Source of the DNA: Halocaridina rubra
Lineage: Eukaryota > Arthropoda > Malacostraca > Decapoda > Atyidae
Assembly (NCBI GenBank): GCA_037179515.1
Contig: JAXCGZ010019161.1
Location: 1-64,000 of the forward strand
Direction: 5' to 3'
Length of the DNA stretch: 64,000 bases
Shown here: in pieces, positions 10,890 through 25,917 of the stretch
How positions within the stretch are numbered: position 1 is the first letter of the stretch
How the letters are laid out: each line of letters opens with the position of its first letter
The notes under the pieces: generated by a model
What the model saw: only the letters and a program-made list of their open reading frames with translations
What the model was told of the DNA's origin: nothing
Databases searched by the model: none
Made by a program: the position numbers and the translations under genes

Positions 10890-13800
10890 CTATAAAACAA
10901 TCCTCAAATCTTTTCAAGCAACTAATTGGAAAGAATTTTATAAAATACTGTTACAATAACTACGTTAATTTAACAATATTTGTTTAGTATATCACTTACC
11001 TAAGCAGTATTGAAATAACTTTATTTTTAAATTTATGCCCCTGTTATATAATTAATATTTATAAAAAAATAACGGCAGGTACATAATCGATGTTGTCATT
11101 AGCTGCTCTAAGCATATTTTTACTTTCTCACTCTACGAAATTCCTCGGCAGCAAATTATTTTTGTTAAAATTATTCACGATACTATTGGATAATTATCAT
11201 TATTTCAATTCAATCATCTCACATCTGAATTCACTACCTCTATATCCTTACCCTCCCCTCTCACGTGCTGGCAAGTATTGGTAAAATTCGTGTATAAAAA
11301 TAACTTTTGGTAAAAAATAATACAACCTACCTTATTATAGTCTGGTGTGAAAAGCATTAAAGAAATAGATACTAAAGGTCACATTGCCATTGTTGATAAG
11401 TTTCACTACGAAACTTGGTATTATAATAAGTTATAACTTTGATAACAAGGAAATATTGGTATAAGACACAAATGACATTTAAAGCTAGTATCATACCGTG
11501 GCTGGAAATATTCATAATTTTGTAACCATTACTTTGGCAACAATCTTTGGATATGGTGAGAGAGGCTTGACAAAGGTAGTTTGGGCATGTGCTGAAGAAG
11601 GATGAAGGGTATGATGGAAGGAATTAGTACCAGATTTCCGATTTCTAAAGTGCCAATTCCCAAAATGCCGCCTCGTATTCAAAGCAATGTAGCTGTCAAC
11701 TACCTAACCAAACCTAACCTAAATTAGTCTCTGCTATCATTTGTGTGTACTATACTAGTAATATAGTCATATTATTAGGTGTCGGCAATATGGGAATCGG
11801 CATACTGAACTCAACAAATTGGAAATCGCCAAAACTGGAAAGCTCCTGTTAGAGAAGGCTGATGGGGATGCCAGCTGGAAATTGGGGAGTATAGGCAAAC
11901 AAGCAAGTTTATAGATGTAGTGAAGGAAGACATAAGGGTGTGTGATTGACAGAGGAGGATGCAGGGGATAAGGCGATGTGGAGATTGCACTACAGTGGCA
12001 ACCTCAAATTGGAGGGGCAAAGAAGTCTGACAGCAGTTATGTTTTAAATCAGTCAGTCATAAAATGCTGGAAACTTTGTTAAAAGAGAATTTAGAAGCTT
12101 TAGGCAAAGGAATACTTGCAAAAACATATACAGGTATTTCATCCGGAAATTACATATGTACCTGTCATATAACAATTATTTCCAATATCATACAATAATA
12201 ACAAAAGTGACTTCATTGATATATAGCAAATTATAGTATTTGCAAACTATATTCTCTTGAGATTTCTATTTTATAACATTTGACCCAGAGAAATATCATA
12301 TGCATACCCTCTTTTCCTTCCTTCTAGAAAACTGAGAAATTCCAGTATGGCAGTTCTCATATTAATTACATGTGTCCTTCAACCATGAGAATTTATACTT
12401 CTTACAAGACTGAGTTTATGACAATTTTGCATGTTCAAGTTGCTGTACATTCAGTTATGGCAATCCCTCAAGGTTGAGGATGATGGCCTTTGACCTATTA
12501 TCTATGGATTATTAAGTAATACAGGGTTCAATTTTGGCTTGGAAAACTCTTGCAAATTCAGCACAGAAAGTGTCAAATGGCAGAACACACCTTGGTTGTT
12601 GAAGCCTCTTACTTAATATTCTTCTCATTTCTTCTAAGAGTTTTTGCTCCTTCACGGATAGTGGTTTGCCAGACCTTCTTATGACTGGCACTGATTTCCC
12701 AGTTGAGGTCAGTTTTACATTCCTTCAAATGAGCTTTCCGAATATGCATTTTCCTATTGTCACTCTATTCCGTTTATTGTCTTTAAGCTGTGAGTAGATT
12801 TGTTTCAGCAGGCAATCATCTTTTACTGGAACAACAATGATCACTCCCTCTTAGTTGGTTGTTCATGAGAAGGCTTCGTTGCTTGTTGTCTGTGCTTTGC
12901 TCACCAAACTGATGTTGGTTCTTGTGGTTCCCCAACTGATGTTCAAGATATTTGGAAGACACGGTTGTTGGAAATTTCAAATGCCTTTAGATGTCATTGG
13001 TATGTTGTCCAAATCTCTGATAAATACAAGTGCGTTGGCAATGCCACTATTCTGTGCACATTTTGGGATTTGAAGGCCAAAAGCTATTCCGTTGCATTTA
13101 AGACAGTATTGGATCTCATTGGTAAGACTGGCATTGGAGGATAGAGAGTACCAAGATATGAAGAGCTGCTTGCATTTTCAATGATTGCATTGCCATGTTA
13201 ATTTGATGATTTTATCTGATTTACCTTGGGTAATGAGGATTGCTGATTGATTTGAGTCTCTTTGAAGTTAATGATGAACCAAAGCATTGTGTATACACAA
13301 TTGAAGACAATCAGAATCTGTTTCGATGGCTTTCTGATAGAGCAGCAACAATGTGTTATACAGTGCATTGTACAGTATTACAAGAAAGTCAATCATCGAC
13401 TTTTGACTGGGTTCTGTTCAAGCCAAATAGTCGTAACTCGATCTGGTAATAAATTGATACATTAATGTAAACATCGTAGTAATGAACAAAGCATAGTGTA
13501 CAATAACAGTATTATCTTTGGGTCATATTGTTGAGTCTTTTTCTAAGCTTTATCTCACACATTTATTCATTTCTTATATAACACAATTATGAACATATTA
13601 AAAAACGTTATAACCAAAACTATAAAAGATCATACATGTTTTGTCGAATCATGTTTGGCTGCGAGAGCTGATAGTACGAGCAGAGGTAACAGCTGGAGTA
13701 CCCAGAGGCATGATAACCTACCGCTTCATTCCTGAATTCTCCGTTATCTTTCCCTCTCTCATACACTTTATTTCATTGATTACTTTAATAAGTTTTTGTT

Positions 13801-14100
13801 ATTCTTCATAATTTATGGTTAAATAACAAGTTATATAAAATATGCCTTACACATATACGTATTGTCCAATCATGCATGTCCGTGAGACATTGATGACGTG
13901 ATAGAGGCTGCAGTTGGATTGGCCCAGTATGTCTTTAAAGTCTAATAAATAAAGTAGATTGAAGGGAGTGAGAATCAACTCTTTCGTATTTTCCTTCTGC
14001 AAGAAGTAGACATGTAAGGGGGCTCTGGTAGAAAACTTTCAACATGAACGCTAGTTACTGGGTTTCTAATCGTTCGTTATGCAGAACACGTGAGATTGTG
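10890..14100. other. No recognised gene; possible old coding relic at 12500-13200
   Basis: Mostly unique AT-rich sequence. On the minus strand near 12560-12700 a stretch reads EEMRRILSKRLQQPRC before stops, which may be a decayed transposon or pseudogene, but no family is recognised. Confidence 0.4.
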
Positions 14101-14102
14101 CT

Positions 14103-14192
14103 AAGTTGAGGGATGAAGTGATTGGATCTCCTGATAAAAGTGTGTGCTTTGACTCAGCCACCCCCATGATAAGGGTGATTGCACCTTTTGTA
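14103..14192 (+). mobile_element. SINE-F tail fragment
   Basis: GTGTGCTTTGACTCAGCCAC and ATGATAAGGGTGATTGCACC. It abuts TA-MITE copy 1. Confidence 0.4.
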
Positions 14193-14202
14193 TATAGACA
14201 TA

Positions 14203-14491
14203 CAGAATTTCCCCCACTTACATACAACCGAATTACGAACATTCATGGATACGAACAAAAACCTACCCTTTATCTACCCATGTATTAATGTATGTAGTAC
14301 TGTATTAAAATTCAATAATACTGTATACTTTGTTTTAAGTAGTAGTTAAGTGTCTTTAGCCTAAGCACTGTATAGTACTGCATATGTATGAACTGTATAA
14401 TACTTTTTTTAACCTAAACACAACTTATGAACAATTCTACTTACGAACGGACTCATGGAACCAAACTCGTTCGTAAGTAGGGGAGTGTCTG
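14203..14491. mobile_element. TA-flanked MITE, copy 1
   Basis: The termini CAGAATTTCCCCCACTTAC and GTAAGTAGGGGAGTGTCTG are imperfect inverted repeats. The interior holds GTATTAATGTATGTA and CCTAAGCACTGTATAG, shared by the whole family. TA at the left end, and the TA flanks of other copies, suggest a Tc1/mariner-type MITE. Confidence 0.5.
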
Positions 14492-14694
14492 TGTATTTAT
14501 TTTTTCAAAAGAGAGACAATTTATAGATGAATGTAACAGGGTGCACACATCATTAACAAAAGAACCAAGGTAGCTGAGTTTTCTCATTAGCAGGCCATAC
14601 TCACTTATTCTATTAAATTTGCTGAAAGCAGTACACAAAGGGTGGAATTGCTAGCATCCATATCACATTAGTTGTGTCCTAAAACTCACAGAGA

Positions 14695-14795
14695 ATAGCA
14701 TTCTTTGTCACCTAGGATCATCCAGCCTTAATCTTCCATCACCAATATATCTATGTCCTCCCCCATTTGAATGGGGACTAATTGTGACATATGAT
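14695..14795 (+). mobile_element. SINE-B tail fragment
   Basis: SINE-B is a tRNA-headed family whose tail reads GGGCATCCAGCCTTAATC ... CCCATTTGAATGGGGACTAA. Only the tail is kept here. Confidence 0.45.
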
Positions 14796-14799
14796 ATGG

Positions 14800-15706
14800 T
14801 GCATTATATACAAGTATTCAAGACACATGAACAGTTGTTCAGTATTATTCACTTTTTAAATTTATCTTGGAATATACATTATATCAATTTCCTAAAATAT
14901 TCCAAGAGAAAATATGAACCACGTATTGTTGGAGTAAAACATCTAAGTATCTTGTCAATGATGTTCATATATTTCAGTCTTATAAAAACAACAAGTCAGT
15001 AGTCTAAATTAACTGAATTACACACACAGTATTATGTGTTGCATAGGCAGACAAAAACATTTCCAAGGGAAATTATTCCATGTACTATTTCATGAGCAAC
15101 TTTAAGTTGCAATTGACTAATTAAAACCTTACCCACACACGGGCAAGGAAATAAAAGTTTTAGAAAGACACATGAATGAAAATTATTACAGACTAGTGGT
15201 ATCGTTACTCACGACAGAACTCCGTCTCCATAGATCGTCTCATAAAATTTGTGATTAGGATGTTTATGCATCTTCGACGAATCGTTTATCTGTTTCGTTC
15301 ACAAGACTAAATTGATAATAGAAGTGATAAAATCAATGAACAAATAGAATATGCTTGTTACACCTACCAGTTACAAATAAAAAAAGAAAAAGAAAAAAGG
15401 AACAAGAACTCAATATGACAAAAATATACAAGAGCAATTAGTTGTGGTTTTATACAAAGTCTCCTTGAATCTGTAGACGATTGGTAAAATGTCATAGAAA
15501 TATGTGAAGAGCTTAGTCTCAAAAGCACTTATTGATTGTGAAAGTACAATATGAAAAAATTAAACAAGCTTGGGTTAACATTTCAGTAAATAAAACAGAT
15601 AACTTTTTTTTATCTTAAATATGACTTGATTCATAGGGTTAAGAGAAATAATTACATGCCAATATATTGTCCATGCTGAAACCATATAAAGAATATTGTC
15701 CAGATT
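14800..15706. other. No recognised feature
   Basis: AT-rich sequence downstream of NAA50. Confidence 0.5.
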
Positions 15707-15712
15707 TTTATT
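15707..15712 (-). terminator. Candidate poly(A) signal of NAA50
   Basis: AATAAA on the minus strand about 100 nt after the stop. Another AATAAA lies only about 15 nt after the stop (15795-15800), so the exact choice is open. Confidence 0.35.
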
Positions 15713-15814
15713 CATTTTTTCAGTTGATTTTTTACAAAAAAATAAGCAACTCCTTCACTACCATAATGCCCTTTGAATCACTTGCCAATTTTGAATTTAT
15801 TTCACAGCCAAAAT

Positions 15815-18800
15815 TCAAGACTTAACGAGAGTTTTCTGAAGAACGTGAGCATCTGCTGGTTCAATTCTCTTATAATAATGCTGCTTAGTTTCCACAACTT
15901 CAAAACCAAACTTTTTGTAGAAATCTAATGCGCCGTCGTTGTTAACTTGAACATGCCTGAGAAAAAACAAAACAAAAATTATCATGTATTTCATTTTAAA
16001 TAAAAAAAAACAGGTGTTAAAAGATAGCATTTGTTCCCATAATCACTCAACTAGATATTATCAGAAATCTTACATATTACACACTACTGTTACAAATTTT
16101 CATCATTCATATTGGTATTCATATATCCCAGATATGAATATAACTTCATACAACATACTCAGATTCTGAAGAAAGACAAGATACACATAAATACAATGTG
16201 GATAGGAGGTAAGCCCCGTCACCTCTAATGTTCACATACTCCCAGAGAACTCTGTGGAAAAGCAAGGGATCAGCAGTGGCCTTCTTTGGGGACTTGGGGC
16301 TCTTCAGCCAGGCAACTTCAGGAACAACAACAATGACACGCAGAGGACCTGGAGTGGCAGCATGTTTGGCATAGGTCCACCTTCTGGAGCTGCAACTCAG
16401 AAGAGGAGCAGCAAAAGAGGCCAAACTGCCATAACTAACCTTCCCCCTTGCAGCGGAGGAGAACCTGGGAGTGGCTTTGGTCACTCGGGTGATTACCTTA
16501 TCTCTCAACATAACACACACTAACACAATTCTTTCCACATCAAGAAATGACTCTCCATCAGTCATTTATCTAAGATTCCTTCTAGATAGAGACACTGAGA
16601 GTAACCCACGAAACACATAATTGAAGACTGCCTCGCACATAATCACATTCCCAGCCAACACAACATACAAACTCCGAAAGCTCTGTGGGAAAATCCAGGA
16701 TTGGCAGTGGTTCCCCTTTCGGCCAGGCAGCTTAGGTAATAATAACAACAACATGGCAAATACAAGAGGAGAATTCTATCTCTTCCACCATTAAGGATAT
16801 CTCTTGTTCACCTCTGAAGTCACACGTAGTATAAAAATGAAGATAATCCCCCCAAAATATATACATCTTATATGACAAACATGTCACTCAAATTTTTAAC
16901 ACATGATGTAAAATCTGTCTGAATCATTGGGAAAGCACTTTCTATACGTATTGGTTTCTTGTCATGTGTATTAGCAATGCTACAACACACTGCTTCCTAT
17001 TATGGGATTGATAAAATACTTTTTTCTCTATCAAATACAGTGCCACAGTAGCTCAGAGGTAGTGTAAGAGCCAGGAAGCAACTAACATTATTTCAATCCC
17101 ACTGCCTGGTATCACGAGGAGCATTCAACCTTAATTCCTAAACTCCAACATGTCTGTTCACCCCTATTTGAAGGGGGACTACTTGTGACACATAAGATAA
17201 TAGAGTACAAGCAAATGAAATGCCATTTCCCACTGAACTCAACAAGTGCACAAGCACTGCAAAATAACTGGAGTAGTAGGGCTTCAAAATACCAGACCCA
17301 TCTTCACCTCCTCTATCAGCTGCTTAGTAGAAAAATAGGAGGGAGAAATCGCATACCTTGTTTCCTTTAAATCAACGTTTGTGACCTCCATAGAAAATAG
17401 GTGCGTATATAAAATTTCTCTGCTGCTGGGAGTTTTCACATAAATTTTTCATTATACACAGTAATTGTTATCTTATTCATTACAATCATTATTAGGGTAA
17501 GACAGCCTATTTTGCCAGATAAAAGAAACCCTCTTAAGCCTTAAATGGCAGAGATGACTACCAATAGAACAGCCTATGGAACTTATAAAACTGAGTAAAC
17601 TCAGAACCTCATGTACAGTTAAATAACCCAGCAAATTGTTAGGTTAGGTTAGGTGACTTGCCTTGTACATATGAATAACCCTAGAGCACTTTGGGGTAAC
17701 TTCTTTACAAGTTCCCAGCCTTCCAAATGCCTGTGTGAGTACAGAAGGTCCCCTACTTATGAACAACTGAGTTACAAAGATTCACAGATACGAAATAAAG
17801 CTTACCAATTTTCTACCTATATATTAATGTATGTATTACTATACTGTACTGTATTATTATATCATTATTACCGTATTAAAGTTCATTAATACTGTATACT
17901 TGTTTTATGTATTAAAGTACATTAATACTGTATACTTTGTTTTATGTGGTATTAAATGTCTGTAGCCTAAGTACTGTACAGTACTGCATATGTATGTACT
18001 GTTCAGTACTTTTTTTTACCTAAACACAAATTACAAACTGACTTCTGGAACCTAACTAGTTCGTAAGTTGAGGGAGTATCTGTAATGTGATATGGGAAAG
18101 GATGTATGCAAATCCCATTTCTTTGTATTTTTTTCTCTTGACCCCTAAACAGCTGATGGGAAAGGTGAGACCAGCCAAGGTTAATCCACATTTAGTTCTT
18201 TTATTACTGATGTGGTCACCTTGCATGCTCCAGCGGGATGTCATCGCTATGTTTGAATAAAAAAAAATTAAATATATTCAAATCATTTATAACTGTACCG
18301 TTTCTTAGGATTACAGATATGAAGTATAAAGACATTTCATATTTTGAATAGACATCCTGAAGACTGAAAACAACTTGCATGGATACATCATCTAATATGC
18401 TCTTATCACCACTTATTCATAAACTGGAAAAAAAGAAATTTATGCAACTTAGAATATAAATACAGTATATAGATTTTATTCAAGAGGAAGATGATATTCC
18501 CAGGTTAATTTCTTTAAATTTTTCTCCTTCTAAAGTCCTAAGTCACAAAATATTAATGTTCAGGGCCACTGACCTAGTCTAAGTATTAGAAGTTGATATT
18601 ACAGTTATCAACTTCAAGATTCTTTTTTGGTTTACACAAAATATAAAAACTAAGTTTATTAAAATTCGAAGTATATAAATTCAAATTTAGTCTTGGCCAA
18701 ATTGAGAACCTCATCATCAAGCAAGACATTTCAAAGAGTACAGTGCAATAAAAAATTACAATGAACTGGCGTCGCATTACATGTAACAATAATGGACGTA

Positions 18801-21800
18801 GATGAAATGACCGATACTAAGTCTCAGTGAAAGATTCTATGTACAACCAATGCTACCTGAGAACTGGTATTTTGGGGCAATATGACATACAGTATCAGGA
18901 GAATCAAAGGGATTTTAAAATAATTTGAAAGATGAAATCTAAAGTGTCTCCATATCAGTAATAGCCATGAACATGGTGTAGAAGGATCAAAATGAAAGGG
19001 TAATTTCTTGAAGATCAATGGACAAAAATACATTGGAGCTTGTAAAGAAGGGTAACCCCAGGGTTACTCTTTTGGTTAACCTAACCAAGCCTATGTTTAC
19101 AGGGTAGTTCTGGGATTATTTATTTTAAGTTAATTTACAGGATTAATTAACTTATTAAGATCAAATACACCTCTAAAAGGATAAAATACAGTTGTTAAAG
19201 TAAACTAAATGGAGTGTAGAGAGGGAACTGGGAGTCACCTCTTCAAACTTTCCTCCAAAAATGAGTCAAGGCTTACAAAGGAATTCTGGTAGAAAAATCC
19301 CTACCAGAACAGTAGTAATTAGGTCACTGAATGCGTGTGGTTGTGGAACACGTATGAGTACTAAGTAGACTGATAGATCTTTGTTAGGATAAAGATGGAT
19401 GCGTTAGCAATGAGTGGAAAAAAAAGAGAATGGGTGTGTATATTTACTAGGCCTCCCCTTTTCAGGGAGGACTGCAGACCTTGTAATTAGATAGATAGTA
19501 ACCAACAACTAATCTTCTCAGTCCCTTATATTAAGTTCCTTTTAACAATAATCATCGATTTGTGTCACTATTAATCCTCATTATGGAGGTGGTCACAGAC
19601 ATATTGGAGCTGGGGAATCAAGGTAGGATAAACTTCCTAATACCCTGCAATAGGTTTGATGGCAGTTCTGTCACTTCTCGAGTTAAGTGCTCGAACCACT
19701 GAGCTATTGCAGTCCCCAGCTTAAGTTCCATGGGTCTACATGAAATTTAATAAAGAAAGTACAATATGTATATCCATTACACACTGCATACAGAATTTTG
19801 TCAGTATTTTACTGACAAAAAGTGTGAGCACCTTTTAATGCATTACATTTAGGCATTATGAATAGAGATGAGCACAGACACATTGAAACTGGATTATACT
19901 TACAAGAATATAGAATTAAAATTTCCTTCCTTCTCTACGAAATTGAGTACATGCTCCAGCATTTTCGTTCCGATACCCAGTCGTCGATAAGGCGCTAAGC
20001 AACCGAGCGTCATTATGTAAAGTCGTCGCTGACCATCCAAAACGTCGACACGACAGCATACACCTCCAACAACCATGTCGTTGTAGTACGCTGAAAATAT
20101 GGAACAAATTATTAGTCATATATTCAGTTAGTGCATGAAGACATACCCCTCACAAAGTATTGCCTCATAAAAATACAGTTAATCACAAGTTACAAGAGGG
20201 AATCGACTTGTGTCTTAAGGAAAAATTGCTAATAATAATAATAATACAGTAATAATAATAACAATAATAATAATAATAATATTAAAAGTAAATAAAAACT
20301 CACAGTAGAGTATGCATGTTTAATGTCTAATTACACAATATAAAGCTTTTGCTTCCACTGAAAGCATTTTCAAGATAATAATGTACTCTCTTTATTATAG
20401 TGGAGGAGTAGAATTCTACAAGTGAGTATTTCAGTATCTTGAAAATGCTTTCAGATGAAAGCGAAAGCTTGATATTGCATAATTAATCATTAAGCACAAA
20501 AACTGCTGTGGGTTTCTATTTTCCAATACTGAAGCTGTCACCGACTTCACAACTCAAATAATAATAATGATGATAATAATAATAATAATAATAATAATAT
20601 TGATGATAATAATAATATGTTGTGTATCTCAACTCATGACCTAAAACAGTTGATACATTTGCGCATTTTTTTCGATAGCTTTTGTCATTGTCTTGATGTC
20701 TGTCACAGATATTGGCAGTCAGATTACCTCCACCTTTAGCGGACAATTATAAGCTGCAGTTTCAAAAAATTAAGAGGTATAAATCAGGAATTTATGACAC
20801 AATAACTTCACTCCCTTCATAGGCTTTACCATTGCTGTTATCAGTATTCGTGTTTAAAACATACAAACTTATATTTGTATTTATGACTAAGACTGGCTCT
20901 CTCCTGCTGTCACTTGCACAAATGTTAGCCACAACTCTCATAAAATCAACCTAAATAAATCAATAATTATGGAAATAATGACGATACCTGACTGATTTCA
21001 CGGACCATACTAGCACTGTGTTTGCTATGTTCATTTACCATATATGCGTTTAGAGAAGTTTCTAGTACCTGTAAAGGCTTTACATGAAACTAAATAAAGT
21101 ACGTAAAAATAAATTTGGGTATACAGTGTAGTGTGCAAAGTAGTTACAGTACTGTGGAGTACTTATTATTACCTGTAAATAGTTTACAAAAAACATAAAA
21201 TAAAGAAATCAGTGTATAACAATTAATGCTCACAGCAGTGCCTATAAAGCTGATATACAATAGTTTCAAGCAAAAAATCTAAGGAAAGGGAGAACATTTT
21301 TCTGCATAGTATTACTCCACTTGATATACCAAAAGTCAGTATCCAAACCCACTCACCACACTGTTGTTTGAAACTACAGCTCTATTCATAAGTACAGTGA
21401 ACACACTGTATTAATTATCATTTACTGTAAAGTCTAATACATTTTTAATGCAGTACAGTAGAGAGTTTTACCTGATAAGGCATTACAGTATAGGTAGAGT
21501 ATACAGTATAGATTTTTATGCTCCACTGCAGACTATAAGATGACTGACTATAATCTTCATTATTATTATTATCATTGTAATCCAAGCAACAAGATCAGCT
21601 GGAGAAGCTGATATTAAACACCGCTGCTTTGGTTCTTACAGTCAATACAGAAGTACTGCACTGTATTTCTATATACAGTATATGAGTTATTCCTGTACAT
21701 TCTCATCTCAGTTCAAAAGCCAAATCTTTTCCTTCCTTAAAGGGAGCTCTCCTCACATACATCATTACACACTGATATAACAGGGCTTACCGCAGTAAAT

Positions 21801-24800
21801 GCTGTTTGACGATTTATGTGTCATTATCGATCCTCAATCGAATGTGGAGTGAACACACAGGTTAAACCTTGGGAATTAAGGCTGGATGCCCTTCCAAGCA
21901 CCCCGATGTGAGTACAAGCTCCTGTTTGACACTTCCAGAGTAGAACACTTTAACCATGGCACTACTGATGTACCCCATTTCATAACGAATTTATGAAATT
22001 TAATATTCAAGCCATATAGTGATAATTTTGATACAAGGTAAATAGGAAAGAAATCACACATCAAAGCCATGGAAATGGGAATACCTTTTTTGTTCAGAAT
22101 AATGATTTTTTTTAAGTGTGATACCAAAATGGTAAAAAAAAAAAAGAAAGAATATAAACAAATAAATAAATAAAACTGCTGGGCCTGGGCGCGAAGGAAA
22201 CATAAAGAGAAAATGAGATGGAAAGTGTAGTGACTTGTTAGATATGAAGGGATAAAGAGATGTGTAATGAATATCCAAAAATATTCGGTGATGATGTAGG
22301 CATAGAATAAAGAACCGCGACTTAAGGAAGACTTAACATCGAACGGTCCTAGACAGTCCTATTTAAGTTTAAAAGACCTTCAGCTGTAGTATAGCAATGG
22401 GAGGCTGATGCCATGGGTCAACCTACTGCATAATTAATAAATATATAGATAATAATAAATATATATGCAGAAGCACCCCTACTTACGAACATTCACAAAT
22501 AAGAATAAAAACATACCCATTATCTACCCACCATGTATTAATGTATGTATTACTGCAATGCACATTATTATTATTGTATTAAAATTCATTAATACTTTAC
22601 TTTATGTTTTAAATATTAGTTAAGTGTCTTTAGCCTAAGTACTGTCCACAACTGCATATATATGTACTGTACAGTGATATTAGGGTAAAAATATGTAGGC
22701 ACTGCAGAATAACATTATAAAATTTAATATTATGAAATATTCATTGTATCAGCAATTCACAGTCTGAAGCTACAGAATGAATAGGAAATTATTTTCTCGT
22801 TATATGTAATATACTGTAGAAGAAACTATTATACCTAAACAGTCAAGGGGAAATGATGTGTATATATTCAAGTGTGTGAGTTGGGAAGCGACTAGGCAAG
22901 TTCAATCCCACTACTGGGCGTTAGATAGGGCATCCAGCCTTAATCTATCAGCACAGACTGTGACAAAATAGTCAATAAACAGTCAGGGAAAAATAACGTA
23001 CACACAGTCATGTACATGTATAGATGCCTGCCTTAATAATCTTAAAGACTTACAAGAAAAACTCACTTACCTAATTTGGCTAATTCTCCTGCCTCCAAAA
23101 CATCCTTATAAAATTTGTCATTATAACTGACAGGGAAAACTACTTGATTTAGAAGCTTCAACTGTTTAATATTGTGTGGGGTGACATCCCCCAATTCAAT
23201 TCGTGCTCTGAAAAATAGATAAATTATACTTAGAATTCCTTGCTACAATAGCCCATTTACTTAAGTACACTTTAATTACTGATTAATCAAGAAGAAAATA
23301 CAACACAAGTAATTTATGCCTCATTATTTATAACACAGTGTATACAATATAAATCATGAATATTTATTCGATGAGGTCTCATTAACTGAGATATCATTCT
23401 TATAAACCAATATTTTTACAGGTGTTTTAATCTAAATTAAGAGCATTTAGTAAATAGGTTAAATCCTTGAATTTCTATTGTATTACTCTTAACTGGAGGG
23501 GCCCAACAAGTGTATGTTTTTCAATGGAACTCTCCACAAAATGGAGATATGGTTCAATATGGAGTGAGACAATCTTCCTATCAAAGGAAGAATATTAACA
23601 GTAATCAAAATCCGTGTCTGAAGGGCATCTAGCCTTAATTCCCCAGTTCCATCTTGTCTGTGTATGCCCATATTCAGATGGGGATTAACAGTGCTATAAT
23701 GGTGCATAAGTGAGACCAATATAACGGAAATGCAGCGGATTATGAAATACATCACAATACTCATCAAAATCTCTTTGCAAGATATAATTTTGTGGGCCAC
23801 TTACAATAATTGGCGATTCTATACAATTGCTAAGAATTTAGGACAGGTTATACTGTTTTTTTTTATTGTGTATAATCCTATTGTGGGACATTAGGAAGGG
23901 CATTCAGCCTTAATCACAGACCTCCAACATGCCTAAGACCATCCTATTCAAATGTAAACTAGTTGTGACATATGAAACAGTGTGTTCATATATTATGGGA
24001 ATGTATATACAGAAACTTCCCTACTTACAAACATTCATAGAGAACAAAAACTTACACATTATCTACCCACGTATTAATGTATGTACTACCATACTGTACT
24101 GCATTATTACATTATTATTACTGCATTAAAATTCATTAATATTGTATACTTCATGTTTTATATAGTTAAGTGCCTTTGGCCTAAGTACTGTATAGCACTG
24201 CATATGTATGTACTGTACAGTACTTTCTTTTACCTAAGCGCAACTTACGAACAATTCTACTTACGAACTGACTTCTGGAACCTAACTTGTTTGGAAGTTG
24301 GAGAGTGGCTGTAATTACAGTATTGTGCATATTATAATTTTTATTATGAATATACTGTATATGAATAAACTTATTATATAATCCATAATTGCTTGATTTT
24401 ACAATACTATCCCCTCTGGTAGATAATCAAGTGGACATTTTCTTATACACTGTACTGTACATGCTGTCACCTTGGGGGAATTCAGTTTAACAAGTGATTT
24501 TAATAGTTTAACACAGATTGAGGTCAACTACCATATCAATTTGATTTTACTTCATAACTGCATAATTATCCATTTTAACAAAAAAAATGTTCAAAGGTAA
24601 TAACTACAGAGAGAATGTCTTCTATTTGATAGTGTCCGAACTATAATAAAAAAAATTATTTGTGAGCTGGTTTTACGTCACGAATTTCCTTTTCTATTAA
24701 GGGCTAGGAAGGTGTCTTCTTGCGAAGGACTTTGGTTTCGGCAAGAGTGAAAGTTACCCTGAGTGATGCCCTTTCTAAGCTTTGACCACGGTAGGCCATG

Positions 24801-25828
24801 AACCTTTGACCTGACAGGTCAATGTCGCAATCGTTACCACTTGACCAAGGTGGTAATGTGCATATTTCATTTGTGGATGGTATGGGCAGCAATATTGGGA
24901 AGTTCCACCACAATTTTTCTTATAGACACACTAATGTAAGCACTGTAATGAAACCTTCAATTAGGTCATAGCAGGTGAGGTTTCTGGGATCTTGAAAAGA
25001 AGGTTAACACCAGGATTATTGCTAATCTAACCAAACCTATCTTTACAAAGATGATCTGGGGGTTATTCATTTTTTAAGTTAGCTGATGAAGTTAATTAAC
25101 TTTAAATGGGGTTCTGGGAATCATGTCTCTATAAAAGAACAGATCATTGTCCTTGGGATCTCATGAAAGCACTTCACTGATACAGCAAGACAAATTGGTT
25201 ATTCTGAAGGTTCTTAAGTGTGACTTTTCAAGCATAACTACCAAGGTACATACTTAATGTCAGAATTATTCAAACACATCTCAAAAGCTGTTGTCTGGGA
25301 TGGGGTTTAGGTTAGAGGTTCAGCAGTTTAGTCATTAAATATGTATGTCAAAACTGTGCGAAAATAATTAGTATTCTAAAATTTTATTTATAATAAGAAA
25401 ATGTATTTAATTTTGAGAAATATTTACTTTCACATCCCAAGTATGGAAAATGTTTCATGAATATTATTGTAATACAAGGTTAAGTTTGGATAATTGCCAT
25501 GATTATGTTTAGGGTGTTTTATAAGTTTATTTTCCAATATCATATCATTTTATTTCACTCAGGGATGTGAAAGAAAATTTTTACCTAAACTTATTCATTT
25601 TTGTTATTAGTTTTATTAAAAGGCTGCCGGGTGAAGACCATAGAGTTAATCACAAAATATATCATATTAACGGTTAAGATTCATTTTATGCACCCCTATA
25701 ATATTTGGCCCAAATTACTTTTTTATGAACTCATTTCATAGTTTAGGTTGATTAGGTTAGAGGTTAGGTATGTTAGGCTAGTTAAGTCCAAAATTAGAAG
25801 GGAAACATAAAACGCATCTTCAAAATAC

Positions 25829-25917
<89 letters not shown>

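Noticed and set aside
16146..16565. 139-aa minus-strand frame
   Set aside because: It crosses a repeat D copy, whose module recurs at 16.6, 38.7 and 50.9 kb. It is repeat-derived.
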